The notes below the pieces were generated by a model that searched no databases, was not told where the DNA came from, and worked only from the letters and a program-made list of their open reading frames with translations. Both the position numbers and the translations under genes were made by a program. Source: CAVVEC01 sp963770485 (GTDB lineage Bacteria; Acidobacteriota; Terriglobia; Terriglobales; Acidobacteriaceae). Taken from it: a stretch of DNA of 64,000 nt. Shown here one piece after another: positions 45,441 through 54,284 of this stretch (within the stretch, counting starts at the first letter, position 1; each line of letters opens with the position of its first letter). The stretch spans positions 124,001 to 188,000 of the forward strand of contig CAVYPX010000017.1 of NCBI GenBank assembly GCA_963770485.1. Reading direction: 5' to 3'.

Positions 45441-47120
45441 TTACCGCGAGGTCTCGATGAATGTGACCTTATTGATCTCTTTCAGCGTAGTCAACCCTGT
45501 TCTCACCTTGTCCAGGGCGGACTCACGCAGGAAACGCATGCCCTCTTCGCGCGCCGCACGACGGATCTCTGAGGTCGGTTTCTTGAGCAGAATCATCTCC
45601 CGGATACGGTCACTCAAATCGAGTAATTCGTGAATGGCAGTTCGCCCGCGGAATCCCGTCCCGGCGCACTCAATGCAGCCTTGTCCTTCGTAGAACGCCA
45701 CTTTCGACCATTGCTCCGGATCCAGGCCGCTGGCCTCGAGCACTTCGGGTGCATAGTGCATCTCCGTCCGGCAGGATTCGCAAATCAGCCGCACCAGCCG
45801 CTGCGCCAAAATGCAGTTCAAAGCGGAAACGAAGTTGTACGGCTCCACGCCCATGTTGAGGAAGCGGCCAATGACATCGACCACGTTGTTGGCGTGGACC
45901 GTGGTGAACACCAGGTGTCCGGTAAGAGCGGATTGAATCGCGATCTGCGCCGTCTCCGTATCGCGGATTTCGCCCACCATGATCTTGTCGGGATCGTGGC
46001 GCAGAATCGAGCGCAGCCCGCGGGCGAAAGTCAGTCCTTTCTTCTCATTGACCGGAATCTGAGTGATGCCGCGAATCTGGTATTCCACCGGATCTTCGAT
46101 GGTGATGATCTTGTCTTCGTCGGTCTTGATTTCGTTTACCGCCGCGTACAGCGTCGTGGTTTTGCCGCTGCCCGTCGGTCCGGTCACCAGCACCATGCCG
46201 TACGGCTCTTTGATGTAGCGGCGGAACTTGCGCAGGTCTTCATCGTCAAAACCGACCACATCAAGCGTGAGCTTATGGAACTTCTCGCTCATCGATTCCT
46301 TGTCGAGCACACGGAGGACGGCATCTTCGCCGTGGATGGAGGGCATGATGGAAACGCGGAAGTCGATGGGCCGTTCTGGACTGCCATATTTCACGCGGAA
46401 GCGGCCATCCTGAGGAACGCGCCGTTCGGAGATATCGAGCTCGCTCATGACTTTAATACGCGAGATGATGGTCGAGTGGTGTTCCTTGGCAATCGGCGGC
46501 ATGGCCTGGGTGAGCACGCCGTCGATGCGGAACTTGATGCACACCGAATCGTCGCGGGTTTCGATGTGAATATCACTGGCGCGCCGCTGCAACGCGGTGA
46601 AAATCGTGGTATCCACCAGGCGAATAATCGGGCTGATGTCGCCCTGCTGCGCGGTCAGCCGGTCGATGGAAATGCTTTCGTCGCCTGCCCCCTCCTCTTC
46701 ATGGATGACGTCCAGGGCGAAGCCTTCGCTGGCATCCTCGAGAACGCGTTTGGACTGCTCCGTCTTTTTGAGGATTTCGCTAATCTGCGCATAGGTAGCG
46801 ACTTTGGTGAGGATGCGCTTTCCCAGCAGCAGGCTGATCTCGTCGATCATCATGAGCTGGCTGGGGTCGGCAATCGCGATGGCCAGCCGGCCGTCCTCGG
46901 TCTCCTCCAGCGGAACAAAGCTGTAGCGGAACATCAAGTGGGGAGAGATCTTTTTGAAGAGATCGTGATGGAGCTGGAAGTTATGCAGGTCGACGAACTG
47001 GCAGCGATAGCGCCGCGCGACGTCTTGTGCCTTTTCCAGTTCCTCGTTCTGGGCGCCCGGCGCCACTACGCCGCCATTTCCCCCGACGAAGACTGTTTTA
47101 TTTTCCGTCATACTTGCCAT
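45441..47120 (-). CDS. pilB: Type IV pilus / type II secretion assembly ATPase (PilB/GspE)
   Basis: 559 residues. N-terminal GspE/MshEN-type domain (about 20-160), then the hexameric ATPase: Walker A GPTGSGKTTTLYAA, Asp box IITIEDPVEYQI, Walker B IMVGEIRDTETA, His box TGHLVFTTVHANN. The zinc site CESCRTEM ... GCIECAGTGFRGR is typical of PilB/GspE and absent from the retraction ATPase PilT. Powers pilin polymerisation. Followed by the repeat-bearing gap; pilC ends 40 nt upstream. Confidence 0.95.
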   Translation of the reverse strand: MASMTENKTVFVGGNGGVVAPGAQNEELEKAQDVARRYRCQFVDLHNFQLHHDLFKKISPHLMFRYSFVPLEETEDGRLAIAIADPSQLMMIDEISLLLGKRILTKVATYAQISEILKKTEQSKRVLEDASEGFALDVIHEEEGAGDESISIDRLTAQQGDISPIIRLVDTTIFTALQRRASDIHIETRDDSVCIKFRIDGVLTQAMPPIAKEHHSTIISRIKVMSELDISERRVPQDGRFRVKYGSPERPIDFRVSIMPSIHGEDAVLRVLDKESMSEKFHKLTLDVVGFDDEDLRKFRRYIKEPYGMVLVTGPTGSGKTTTLYAAVNEIKTDEDKIITIEDPVEYQIRGITQIPVNEKKGLTFARGLRSILRHDPDKIMVGEIRDTETAQIAIQSALTGHLVFTTVHANNVVDVIGRFLNMGVEPYNFVSALNCILAQRLVRLICESCRTEMHYAPEVLEASGLDPEQWSKVAFYEGQGCIECAGTGFRGRTAIHELLDLSDRIREMILLKKPTSEIRRAAREEGMRFLRESALDKVRTGLTTLKEINKVTFIETSR

Positions 47121-47160
47121 TTCTGCCCGCCTACAGAACCCTAAGGGTCAATTTGCTCGA

Positions 47161-48366
47161 CTAATGAATACTCGATCCCAGCGTGAAGATGGGCAGATAC
47201 AGCGAGATCAGGATTCCACCCACGAACACCGCCATGATAATCAGGACGAGCGGCTCAATCAGAGCCATAGCCGCGCCCAGCGCGGTCTGCACGTCCTCCT
47301 CGTAAAACTCCGCCACCGAGTTCAGCATCGCCGGCAAGGCTCCGGTGGACTCTCCCACCTCGATCATCTCCACCGACAACTCGGGAAACATCTTCAGCTC
47401 GTCCAGGCTCTTGGCCAGTGGCTGTCCTTCGCGCACCCGGATGGCGGCTCCGGAAATGCCGTTCAGAATGCTCCGGCTGCTCATCGAAGCCCCGGAAGTT
47501 TCCAACGACGGGACCAGCGGCATGCCGCCCGCCAGCAGAGTCGAGAGCATGCGGGCGAAGTTCGCCACCTGGTATTTCAACCATATCTGCCCCAGCAGCG
47601 GAAGTTTCAGCACAATGCGATCCAACCGCTCCGCTCCCCGATCCGTCTTCTTCCATTGCCACAATGCCAATATGCCGATCACCACCGCCGCACCGATAAG
47701 CGGAGCGTATCTCTGGGCGTGGGTTCCAACATCCAACATCAGGAGCGTGATGGCGGGCAACTGCGCGTTCATGTCCGAGTACAGCTTGGCAAACTGCGGC
47801 ACCACATACGTGACCAGGAACACCAGCATGCACAGAACGACTGCCACCAGCAGAGTCGGGTACACCAGCGAGACCGCCAACTTCTTTTTGAAGGTCAGCG
47901 CCAGGCGCTGGAAGGCGATGTAGCGGCCCAGCACTTCTTCGATGTTGCCGCTCTTCTCACCCGCCATCAGCGTGGTCGTGTATATCTTGGGGAACCCGCC
48001 CTGGGCCGAAAAGGCGTCGGACAGCAACTCCCCGCCTTTGACCCGATCGCGGACATTCTGCAGCAGGCTTTGCAAGTATGGATTCTTCTGGCGCCTGATC
48101 AGCAAATCCAGAGAATTCAGGATAGGCAGCCCAGCCTTAATGAGGGTCAGGAATTGCTGGTTGAAGATGACGAACTGGCTTTGCTTGACCTTTCTGCGCC
48201 GCGATAGGCTGAAGTCCCCGGAGAGAATACCGCGCGGCTTGACCCAGTACACCAGGAAACCCTGCTGCACAAAGCGGTCGCGAACCTCGGCCTCGGAGTA
48301 CCCATTCTCCAGTTGTTGCGTGAGATGCCCGCGTTCGTCCGCCAGTTTTACCAGGAATTCGGCCAT
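47161..48366 (-). CDS. pilC: Type IV pilus / type II secretion platform protein (PilC/GspF)
   Basis: 401 residues. Two T2SSF cytosolic domains (about 60-180 and 265-390), each followed by membrane helices. Landmarks: FNQQFLTLIKAGLPILNSLD, LSDAFSAQGGFPKIYTTTLM, and FARMLSTLLAGGMPLVPSLE in the repeat domain. It is the polytopic core on which PilB acts. Same strand as pilB with a 40-nt gap. Confidence 0.95.
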   Translation of the reverse strand: MAEFLVKLADERGHLTQQLENGYSEAEVRDRFVQQGFLVYWVKPRGILSGDFSLSRRRKVKQSQFVIFNQQFLTLIKAGLPILNSLDLLIRRQKNPYLQSLLQNVRDRVKGGELLSDAFSAQGGFPKIYTTTLMAGEKSGNIEEVLGRYIAFQRLALTFKKKLAVSLVYPTLLVAVVLCMLVFLVTYVVPQFAKLYSDMNAQLPAITLLMLDVGTHAQRYAPLIGAAVVIGILALWQWKKTDRGAERLDRIVLKLPLLGQIWLKYQVANFARMLSTLLAGGMPLVPSLETSGASMSSRSILNGISGAAIRVREGQPLAKSLDELKMFPELSVEMIEVGESTGALPAMLNSVAEFYEEDVQTALGAAMALIEPLVLIIMAVFVGGILISLYLPIFTLGSSIH

Positions 48367-48545
48367 ACCGTGGTCCAGTTACCGTCCTGCCCACCTAAGT
48401 CTAACATTCGCAACCGTCAATCAGGTCTCGACTGCCTGTCTAAGCCTAATCGGGGGTAACGAGCCACCTGGGACGATGCCAAGGCGAAGCGCGATAACCC
48501 CGCAATACTATGAAAAATCTACGTTTATTTCCAAGCCACAGAAGC

Positions 48546-49214
48546 CTATTGCCCAAAATCGCCTTCAATCACCTCAACCCCGTCCGGGGGAACAAACTGG
48601 AAGTTGCGGTCCGAGACTTCCACATTCTCCTTCTGATCCGTAAAGCGATATTCGGTTACGGAACCGTCCACTTCTTCGATCAAAATCCGGGTAATCCAGC
48701 TCTCCGGGGAGATCTCTAAGAGCACCTGGCTGACCCGGTCAGCCAGCGCCTTGGGAACGCCCCTCAGGACCACGTCCCCAGCCGCCAGCGGCTTCAAGTC
48801 CGGAGCCAGGGATAAGCCCTGCAATTCCTTCTCCAGTCGCGTTTTACCCAGAAGGAACGCCAGCGGCGACCGCAGATCGTCCAACTTCTTAACCGCTGTT
48901 CGCCGCACTTGACGCTCTCCCGGGACGTAAAACCAGGCATCCTTGCCGTCGCTCAGAAACAGCTTCTCCCTGGGAGAACGGTACTCCCAGCGCATCTTGC
49001 CGGGTTTTTTTAGCCAAAGCGTGCCCGATTCCGTCCGATCCATGCCCGCCCCCCGGTAGATTTCGGTGAATTCGGCCTGGAGGGTATGCAGGTGGTCGTA
49101 GTGGGCGTCCACCGCCTTGGCAATGGCATCGACGTCGGGCGCCGGGCTGGCGGTGGCAATCGCGGTCGCCACTCCTAGGACAACAAAGTTGCGCAGTAGG
49201 GAAGTTACGTCCAC
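48546..49214 (-). CDS. lolA: Outer-membrane lipoprotein carrier protein LolA
   Basis: 222 residues with an N-terminal signal sequence (VVLGVATAIATASPAP). LolA half-barrel features: LQAEFTEIYRGAGMDRTESG, LWLKKPGKMRWEYRSPREKL, SDGKDAWFYVPGERQV, and FTDQKENVEVSDRNFQFVPP near the C-terminus. It carries lipoproteins through the periplasm to the outer membrane. Placed upstream of pilC on the same strand, 179 nt away, so it may be co-transcribed with the pilus genes. Confidence 0.92.
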   Translation of the reverse strand: MDVTSLLRNFVVLGVATAIATASPAPDVDAIAKAVDAHYDHLHTLQAEFTEIYRGAGMDRTESGTLWLKKPGKMRWEYRSPREKLFLSDGKDAWFYVPGERQVRRTAVKKLDDLRSPLAFLLGKTRLEKELQGLSLAPDLKPLAAGDVVLRGVPKALADRVSQVLLEISPESWITRILIEEVDGSVTEYRFTDQKENVEVSDRNFQFVPPDGVEVIEGDFGQ

Positions 49215-49280
49215 AGGACTAGTTTACGGGACGGGTACCGGACCGGGCTAGCAAAGCGCTGGACCGCCACGCGGGGTGCC

Positions 49281-49335
49281 GGGTGCCCCATTTCTCGCGC
49301 GCTCTTTGCGCGAGAAGTGGGAAGATCACGAAGAC
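49281..49335. repeat. Palindromic repeat
   Basis: Arms at 49288-49300 and 49308-49320 (CCATTTCTCGCGC / GCGCGAGAAGTGG), a near-perfect 13-bp stem with a 7-nt loop, then GAAGATCACGAAGACCC. Lies between lolA and brnA. Confidence 0.6.
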
Positions 49336-49338
49336 CCA

Positions 49339-49698
49339 TTAGCTAGATTCCCGGCGTTCTCCCGACACATGCGCTTTCATGTAGGCGCGCAAGATGGCAT
49401 TGATGCGGGTTTGGTAACCGCGCTGTTGCCGGAACCAGGCCAGCAAGTCCGCATCCAGCCGCATGGTGACAACTGTTTTCCGCATGGGCCACACGACCTT
49501 CGCATCTTTCCAGAATTCTTCGTCCGTCGGGCGCACGTCGGGGTTGGACTCAATGCCACGGCGTATCTGCGTAGCGCTCATGCGACGCAGTTTGTTCCAG
49601 TTCGTGCCGGCGCCGCGTTTAGCTCTTGATGCTTTGCCAGTAACGGCGTCTTTCGTGCGGTTCCGCCCGCCACGCCGAGATGAGGCGCCTTTCGTCAT
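49339..49698 (-). CDS. brnA: BrnA-type antitoxin
   Basis: About 119 residues from ATG at 49698; the family-like part begins at TNWNKLRRMSATQIRRGIES, so a later start (for example ATG at 49578) would remove conserved residues. EEFWKDAKVVWP, then a ribbon-helix-helix DNA-binding part (TVVTMRLDADLLAWFRQQRG, INAILRAYMKAH). In the BrnTA family the antitoxin neutralises the RNase toxin and represses the operon. The basic N-terminus (KGASSRRGGRNRTKDAV) overlaps the brnT coding sequence. Confidence 0.85.
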   Translation of the reverse strand: MTKGASSRRGGRNRTKDAVTGKASRAKRGAGTNWNKLRRMSATQIRRGIESNPDVRPTDEEFWKDAKVVWPMRKTVVTMRLDADLLAWFRQQRGYQTRINAILRAYMKAHVSGERRESS

Positions 49699-49898
49699 CG
49701 TCTTCATCCGCATAAATCACCGTGATTTCCAGATTGTTCACGAGACCAATTGCATACACTCGACTTTCGCCGTAGTCGAAACGGTCATCCGCCTTTTCAA
49801 CCGTAGGCCCATAAAAAAAGTCGCTGGGCATCCTCAAAAGCAATCCCGTGCCGCGCAATATTGCGGTGGTTCTTTTCCTCGTCCCAAGTGTACCGCAT
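49619..49898 (-). pseudogene. brnT: BrnT-type toxin gene, frameshifted in a 7-nt homopolymer
   Basis: From ATG at 49898 the first frame reads MRYTWDEEKNHRNIARHGIA, the BrnT N-terminus, and then FEDAQRLF; the C-terminal frame (stop at 49619) reads YGPTVEKADDRFDYGESR and AIGLVNNLEITVIYADEDDD. The two are joined at a run of seven A on the plus strand (near 49813-49819) that puts them one base out of frame. Removing one T would give about 92 residues, the normal length. It may be a true inactivating shift, a slippery run or a sequencing error. BrnT is a ribosome-independent RNase. Confidence 0.78.
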
Positions 49899-49900
49899 AG

Positions 49901-49914
49901 TGTGTATTTACACA
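49901..49914. promoter_or_regulatory. Inverted repeat upstream of brnT (candidate BrnA operator)
   Basis: TGTGTA TT TACACA, 6-bp perfect arms with a 2-nt spacer, ending 2 nt before the brnT start. A TTGACA box lies next to it (49916-49921). BrnA autoregulation makes this a likely operator; not tested. Confidence 0.5.
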
Positions 49915-49976
49915 ATGTCAATATCAAGAAGGCGTGCCAGACCTAAACTGCAGATGGTATGACATTTTCGTCCATG

Positions 49977-50771
49977 CTAGCGCTTCGATGTGTCAGCGGG
50001 AGTTGGCCCGGCAGCAAAGATCGAATATTGGTGTGTTCCTCCGATCTTCTTGAGCCAAGTCCTAGAAGCCAGCACATGCTCCAGCAGCCGATTGTGATAG
50101 AGCACAAATACCGGTCTCGGCTGGCTTCGCAAAGACGTTTCCAGGTTGGCCATCATCTCTGTCAATCCCGCTTCCGGCAGCGGATTGAACAGATAGAGCA
50201 CAAGCGGTTCCGGCGGAAATGCGAAATTGCGCGCGTCGCCGCACAGCGACTCGATCGCGAAGCACTGTCGCGAAGCGCTTTTATACTTGGCGATATTCTC
50301 TTGCGCGATGCGGTGCAGTTCGGGCAGCAGTTCGATTCCCTGAATGCGCCGAAAAGGGTACTCCGCCGCCATCAGCAGCACGCGTCCCTTGCCCGAGCCG
50401 ATGTCGATGAAGGCAAATTCGCGAAAGTCGAATTTCGCACTCGCCAACATCGGACTCGCCGCCATTAGTTGTGTGAGCATTTCGCGAAACAGTTCGGGAT
50501 CGGTAGGCTGATAAGGCGAGTGAAAGAGCCCGAGCAGACGATCGTGCCAGCCAATCGTGGCGCCGGTTGTATCCACACGGTAGTCCCAGTCGTAGTCCAC
50601 GTCGCCGTAGCGTTGCCGCCGCCGCGAGGGAGTAGATTCGCGGGCAAACTCCCACAGCGTCAAGATCAAATGGTTCAGGGCAGGGAAGAATCCATCGTGC
50701 GCGGCCTTGTCCTTCCACCAACGACGCACCGTTACGACGAGACTTGGTCTGGGAATGGAGTCCGCGGGCAT
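49977..50771 (-). CDS. Class I SAM-dependent methyltransferase
   Basis: 264 residues. SAM-binding motif I FIDIGSGKGRVLLMAAEYPF (about 124-143), motif II GIELLPELHRIAQENI, then ESLCGDARNF and LVLYLFNPLP (motif IV-like). The N-terminal 100 residues (DWDYRVDTTGATIGWHDRLL) are typical of this acidobacterial-type methyltransferase rather than a known specific enzyme. Acceptor unknown. Confidence 0.85.
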   Translation of the reverse strand: MPADSIPRPSLVVTVRRWWKDKAAHDGFFPALNHLILTLWEFARESTPSRRRQRYGDVDYDWDYRVDTTGATIGWHDRLLGLFHSPYQPTDPELFREMLTQLMAASPMLASAKFDFREFAFIDIGSGKGRVLLMAAEYPFRRIQGIELLPELHRIAQENIAKYKSASRQCFAIESLCGDARNFAFPPEPLVLYLFNPLPEAGLTEMMANLETSLRSQPRPVFVLYHNRLLEHVLASRTWLKKIGGTHQYSIFAAGPTPADTSKR

Positions 50772-50901
50772 CGCAGACCATGGTAATGCTTCCGGGTGCG
50801 AAGGAGAGTTCCGACATCGACTGTCGGGCCGTGCCTGGTTATTCGGCAGTGGACATTATCGCTGCCAACACGCCGGCAAGAATGCCCGCGCGCCGCACAA
50901 G

Positions 50902-51411
50902 CTAGCCGAGAGGCTTGGACATCCGAACCAGGTGGCAGGGAATCTTCGAAAGCTGATCCGCGGGGAAGGGCAGCGTCCCGCTTTCCTCGTAACCAAAGCG
51001 CCGATAATATCCCGGCAGTTCCTGGCGCAGATTCACGATGGTCAAATCCATGACACGGCAACCCGCCGCCCGGCGATCATCTTCCGCCGCTGCGATCAGA
51101 AAAGATCCCCAGCCCGCTTTTTGCCGCACCGGATCCACGGCCAGCAATCCAAAATACCCGCGTTCCCCGCGCTTTTCCACGTAAACACAACCGACCAAGG
51201 CGCCCGCCTCTTCGGCGAGCAGGAACTTGCCCTTCTGCAGGAGGTCATGCACCTTCTCAGGATTGGTACGGTCCTGGTCGATGAAGAAGCGTTCGGGGCG
51301 AAAAGCATCGTTCACCAGACGCGCAATGTTCTCAGCATCCTGGGGCTCTGCTACGCGCGTCTTGATCTGGTTGAAGTCGGTCCGATCCGTACTCGTGTCC
51401 GTCTGGCTCAT
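50902..51411 (-). CDS. GNAT-family N-acetyltransferase
   Basis: 169 residues. Acetyl-CoA-binding region GLLAVDPVRQKAGWGSFLIA (motif A, RQKAGWG), followed by LTIVNLRQELPGYYRRFGYE, both typical of GNAT. Starts 10 nt after the TPR protein gene, so it ends an operon of ABC exporter, TPR protein and acetyltransferase. Substrate unknown. Confidence 0.88.
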   Translation of the reverse strand: MSQTDTSTDRTDFNQIKTRVAEPQDAENIARLVNDAFRPERFFIDQDRTNPEKVHDLLQKGKFLLAEEAGALVGCVYVEKRGERGYFGLLAVDPVRQKAGWGSFLIAAAEDDRRAAGCRVMDLTIVNLRQELPGYYRRFGYEESGTLPFPADQLSKIPCHLVRMSKPLG

Positions 51412-51420
51412 GGCGAGAGT

Positions 51421-52350
51421 TTAATCCGAGGGCAGGAACTTTGGCTTCAGGGGAGGCACGTACCCGGGAGGCGTGCCTTTTTGAATGAAGGGCAGGTCAT
51501 CCGGAATGCGCACTTCGACGCGCCCATCCGGCGTCAGCTTGTAGGTGTGGCCAAGTGGATCCAGCGGAATCCCGTGCAAGACACCTGCGGCGACCAAGTC
51601 CGAAAAGCTGTCCGGCAAATGGGGGTTCTTCTCGCGATATCGCGACACCAACGCTTCGAGGTTGGTCACGTCTTCGTCCACCTGCAGGGCGCGCAAATGG
51701 GCTACCGCATTGGCGCGCACATCCGGATCTCGCGCGGTCTGGTAGGTGGTTGCCCACAACATGCGGGCGGTTTCAAGATCGCCGGCGTGCTCTGCCATTT
51801 GGGCGGCCAGCACCTTCAGGAAAGCGTGCGCGCTCGGTACGCGGGAGCCACGCTCAAAGGCATCCGCCGCGGCGGCATAATCCTTCAGATCCATGTAGTA
51901 GATGAAACCCAAGTCGTAGTAAAGCCGCCACTCATTGGGATTGTTGCGAATCCCGAATTCTGCCAGCTCAATGGCGCGTTGTGGCATGCCCGCGCCATAG
52001 GGCGGTGCGGGAGACAGAAAGTTTGCGCCAAACTCGTAAGCCACGGTCAAATGCGGATCGAGAGCCGTCGTGATTTCAAGCAGAGGCGCCAGCAGGTCAT
52101 AACGGGTGGCTCCGGCATAGTGCTTGCTCCCAAAGTACTGCACAGCCCGCGTCCAGTACACATCGGCCAGCAAGCCGTCGTATCCCAGGCTTAGGCGCTT
52201 CAGCACTTTGGGCGAAGGGATGTAAAGCACCTCCTGCAACGTAGCTCGGCTGCGCAACTGATCGATGTGATGCAACACCAGCGCCGATGACAGCAGGCAG
52301 ATCAGCAGCAGCGCGCTGGCCGTCACAGAAACTCGCCGCGAGGGATTCAT
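51421..52350 (-). CDS. TPR-like membrane-anchored protein
   Basis: 309 residues from ATG at 52350, overlapping the stop of the permease by 4 bp (ATGA), which decides this start over 52389. One N-terminal membrane helix (VTASALLLICLLSSALVLHH) and a TPR-like helical body (YDLLAPLLEITTALDPHLTV, YGAGMPQRAIELAEFGIRNN, YDLGFIYYMDLKDYAAAADA). The C-terminus has a GIPLDPLGHTYKLTPDG segment. Likely a periplasmic accessory of the ABC exporter. Confidence 0.8.
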   Translation of the reverse strand: MNPSRRVSVTASALLLICLLSSALVLHHIDQLRSRATLQEVLYIPSPKVLKRLSLGYDGLLADVYWTRAVQYFGSKHYAGATRYDLLAPLLEITTALDPHLTVAYEFGANFLSPAPPYGAGMPQRAIELAEFGIRNNPNEWRLYYDLGFIYYMDLKDYAAAADAFERGSRVPSAHAFLKVLAAQMAEHAGDLETARMLWATTYQTARDPDVRANAVAHLRALQVDEDVTNLEALVSRYREKNPHLPDSFSDLVAAGVLHGIPLDPLGHTYKLTPDGRVEVRIPDDLPFIQKGTPPGYVPPLKPKFLPSD

Positions 52351-53123
52351 TTCAGATTCCGGTGCTCGAAAATCCATACCGCGCCACACAGGGCCATGGT
52401 GGCATAGATCAGCGCATAGGCGGTGTTCAAGAAGATGAGTTGTGGTGAAACCGGCTGCTCATGCGCCACTGAGCTGATTATATTCAGCGCGGAAAAGTTC
52501 GGTATCAGATACGCCGCGCCTGTGGCTAGCCAACGCGTGGCGCCATGGGTCATGGCGGCGAATCCGCGCAAATCCTCGGCGAAGCTGCCGACCACGAACA
52601 GGGAAAACGCCAGCACGGCCGATTCCACCGGAGTAGAAAATGCCGAGAACAGCAGCGCCAGCGCGGTGATAATCAGAAACTGAAGAATGATGAAATACAG
52701 AGCGACCAGCACTAAGCCATCGCCGGCTTGAAAATGGCGGGAAACGTAGAGCAAGGCTGCGAATACGCCAAGCGCCATGAAAAATGTATTCACCACCAGC
52801 GTCCCTGCCAGCCCGAAGAACTTTCCCACGATGAACTCCCAGCGCTGTACTGGGCGGGAAAGCACGGTGTAGAGAGTGCGCTTCTCAATCTCCTTCGAGA
52901 CCAGCCCGATGCCGATAAAAATCGCGATCACAACGCCGAACAGCGAAACCGCGGTGAGGCCAAGATTGATCACCACCAGGCGCTCGATTCCGATCGAAAT
53001 CTGCCCCACCAGAATGGCTGCTCCCGACATGAGCAGCGCGAATGCGATCAGGTTGTAAAGCACACGATCCCGCACGGCTTCACGGAAAGTGTTGGAGGCA
53101 ATATAGGCAATTCGTCCGCTCAT
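52347..53123 (-). CDS. ABC-2 type transporter permease
   Basis: 258 residues, six membrane helices (for example LYNLIAFALLMSGAAILVGQ, LTAVSLFGVVIAIFIGIGLV). The segment SKEIEKRTLYTVLSRPVQRW is characteristic of NatB/ABC-2 permeases. Pairs with the ATPase upstream (4-bp overlap) and the TPR protein downstream (4-bp overlap), a coupled operon. Exported substrate not known. Confidence 0.9.
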   Translation of the reverse strand: MSGRIAYIASNTFREAVRDRVLYNLIAFALLMSGAAILVGQISIGIERLVVINLGLTAVSLFGVVIAIFIGIGLVSKEIEKRTLYTVLSRPVQRWEFIVGKFFGLAGTLVVNTFFMALGVFAALLYVSRHFQAGDGLVLVALYFIILQFLIITALALLFSAFSTPVESAVLAFSLFVVGSFAEDLRGFAAMTHGATRWLATGAAYLIPNFSALNIISSVAHEQPVSPQLIFLNTAYALIYATMALCGAVWIFEHRNLK

Positions 53124-54085
53124 GACCTCACCCCCGCAACCGCCTGGGAAGGCTGTAGTTTGCGCACGAAATATTCTTCCAGCGAAGTTCGCACCGGAGT
53201 CACGGAGATGATCCGCAGACGCTCCCGCCGCAGGGCGTCAATGGCGGCGTCCTGGTTGCCTTCGCACACGACCGCGCGGACGGTGTCCCCGGTCAGGTGA
53301 CATTCCGCTCCCAAAGCCGTCAGTGCAGTCGGTACCGTGTTCCCTTGCCAGACCAGTTCGACTTTCCCCTCGACGCTCGAGGTGAGATCGGCCACTACGC
53401 CCACACCGCGCAGTTCACCGAGATGAATGATCGCCACCCGGTCGCACAGCGCTTCGGCATCGGACAGAATGTGAGTGGAAAAGAAAACCGTCTTGCCTTC
53501 CTGCTTCAATTGCTCCATTAAATCTCGTACTTCGCGGCGGCCCATGGGATCGAGCCCGGACATGGGCTCGTCAAAGAAGAGCACTTTGGGATCATGCAGA
53601 ATGGCTTGTGCGATGCCTACCCGTTGCAGCATGCCTTTGGAAAACTTCCGCAACTGCACTCCGCCCACATCCGGCAGCCCCACGCGCTGCAGGACTTCAC
53701 CGACCTTACGGCCGCGCTCCTTCGGCGCCACGCCGGAGAGTTGCCCGTAGTATTCGAGCAGTTCACGGGCCGTCAGGTAATCGTAGAAATATGGCTGCTC
53801 CGGAAGAAAACCGATCTGCGCCTTCATTCTGGGATCGTTAATTTCCATTCCCAGAATGCGTGCCGAACCACCTGTGGGGAAGACCAAGCCCATGAGCAGT
53901 TTCAAGGTGGTTGTTTTTCCCGCGCCGTTGGGACCGAGAAATCCAAAAATCTCTCCCTCCTCCACGCTGAGGCGCAGGGGCCGTAACGCGGGCTTCGCCT
54001 TCTTGCGCCAGAAGCCCACGTGGTAAGTCTTTTCGAGGCCCAGGATCTCTATCGCAGGCATGGCAGGAGAACTGAATTTTTTCAT
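53120..54085 (-). CDS. ABC transporter ATP-binding protein
   Basis: 321 residues. Walker A GPNGAGKTT, signature RKFSKGMLQRVGIAQAILHD, Walker B KVLFFDEPMSGLDPMGRREV, H-loop FFSTHILSDAEAL. A C-terminal extension of about 90 residues (ELRGVGVVADLTSSVEGKVE) follows, as in exporters of the CcmA/NatA type. ATPase of the ABC-2 exporter; first gene of the operon. Confidence 0.94.
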   Translation of the reverse strand: MKKFSSPAMPAIEILGLEKTYHVGFWRKKAKPALRPLRLSVEEGEIFGFLGPNGAGKTTTLKLLMGLVFPTGGSARILGMEINDPRMKAQIGFLPEQPYFYDYLTARELLEYYGQLSGVAPKERGRKVGEVLQRVGLPDVGGVQLRKFSKGMLQRVGIAQAILHDPKVLFFDEPMSGLDPMGRREVRDLMEQLKQEGKTVFFSTHILSDAEALCDRVAIIHLGELRGVGVVADLTSSVEGKVELVWQGNTVPTALTALGAECHLTGDTVRAVVCEGNQDAAIDALRRERLRIISVTPVRTSLEEYFVRKLQPSQAVAGVRS

Positions 54086-54209
54086 TCTGTGCTACTGGAA
54101 AAATTATATGCAAAAACACCCCGGCGCGAGATGGCGTGGCGGATAACCGATTACGAAAGTAAAAACGGGATGGGTATTGTGTCAGTGCTTGGGGGTGACC
54201 TGAGCCCAG

Positions 54210-54244
54210 AAAAACAAAGGAGCAACGGATCTCTCCGTTGCTCC
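54210..54244 (-). terminator. Rho-independent terminator after the first pilin gene
   Basis: Perfect 11-bp stem GGAGCAACGGA / TCCGTTGCTCC with loop of 4; on the minus strand followed by TTTGTTTTT. Confidence 0.88.
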
Positions 54245-54251
54245 CAGGCTT

Positions 54252-54269
54252 GTACCCTCCCCCAGGTAC
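54252..54269 (-). other. Conserved hairpin in the pilin 3' UTR
   Basis: GTACC / GGTAC stem with loop TGGGGGAG, between stop codon and terminator. A 24-nt stretch including it is identical after the second pilin gene (55158-55175). Confidence 0.6.
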
Positions 54270-54284
54270 TTCGCCAAACTCACG

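Noticed and set aside
45630..47144. 504-residue ORF antisense to pilB
   Set aside because: Shadow of the pilB coding strand; composition is Arg/His/Gly-rich and no family segment is present.
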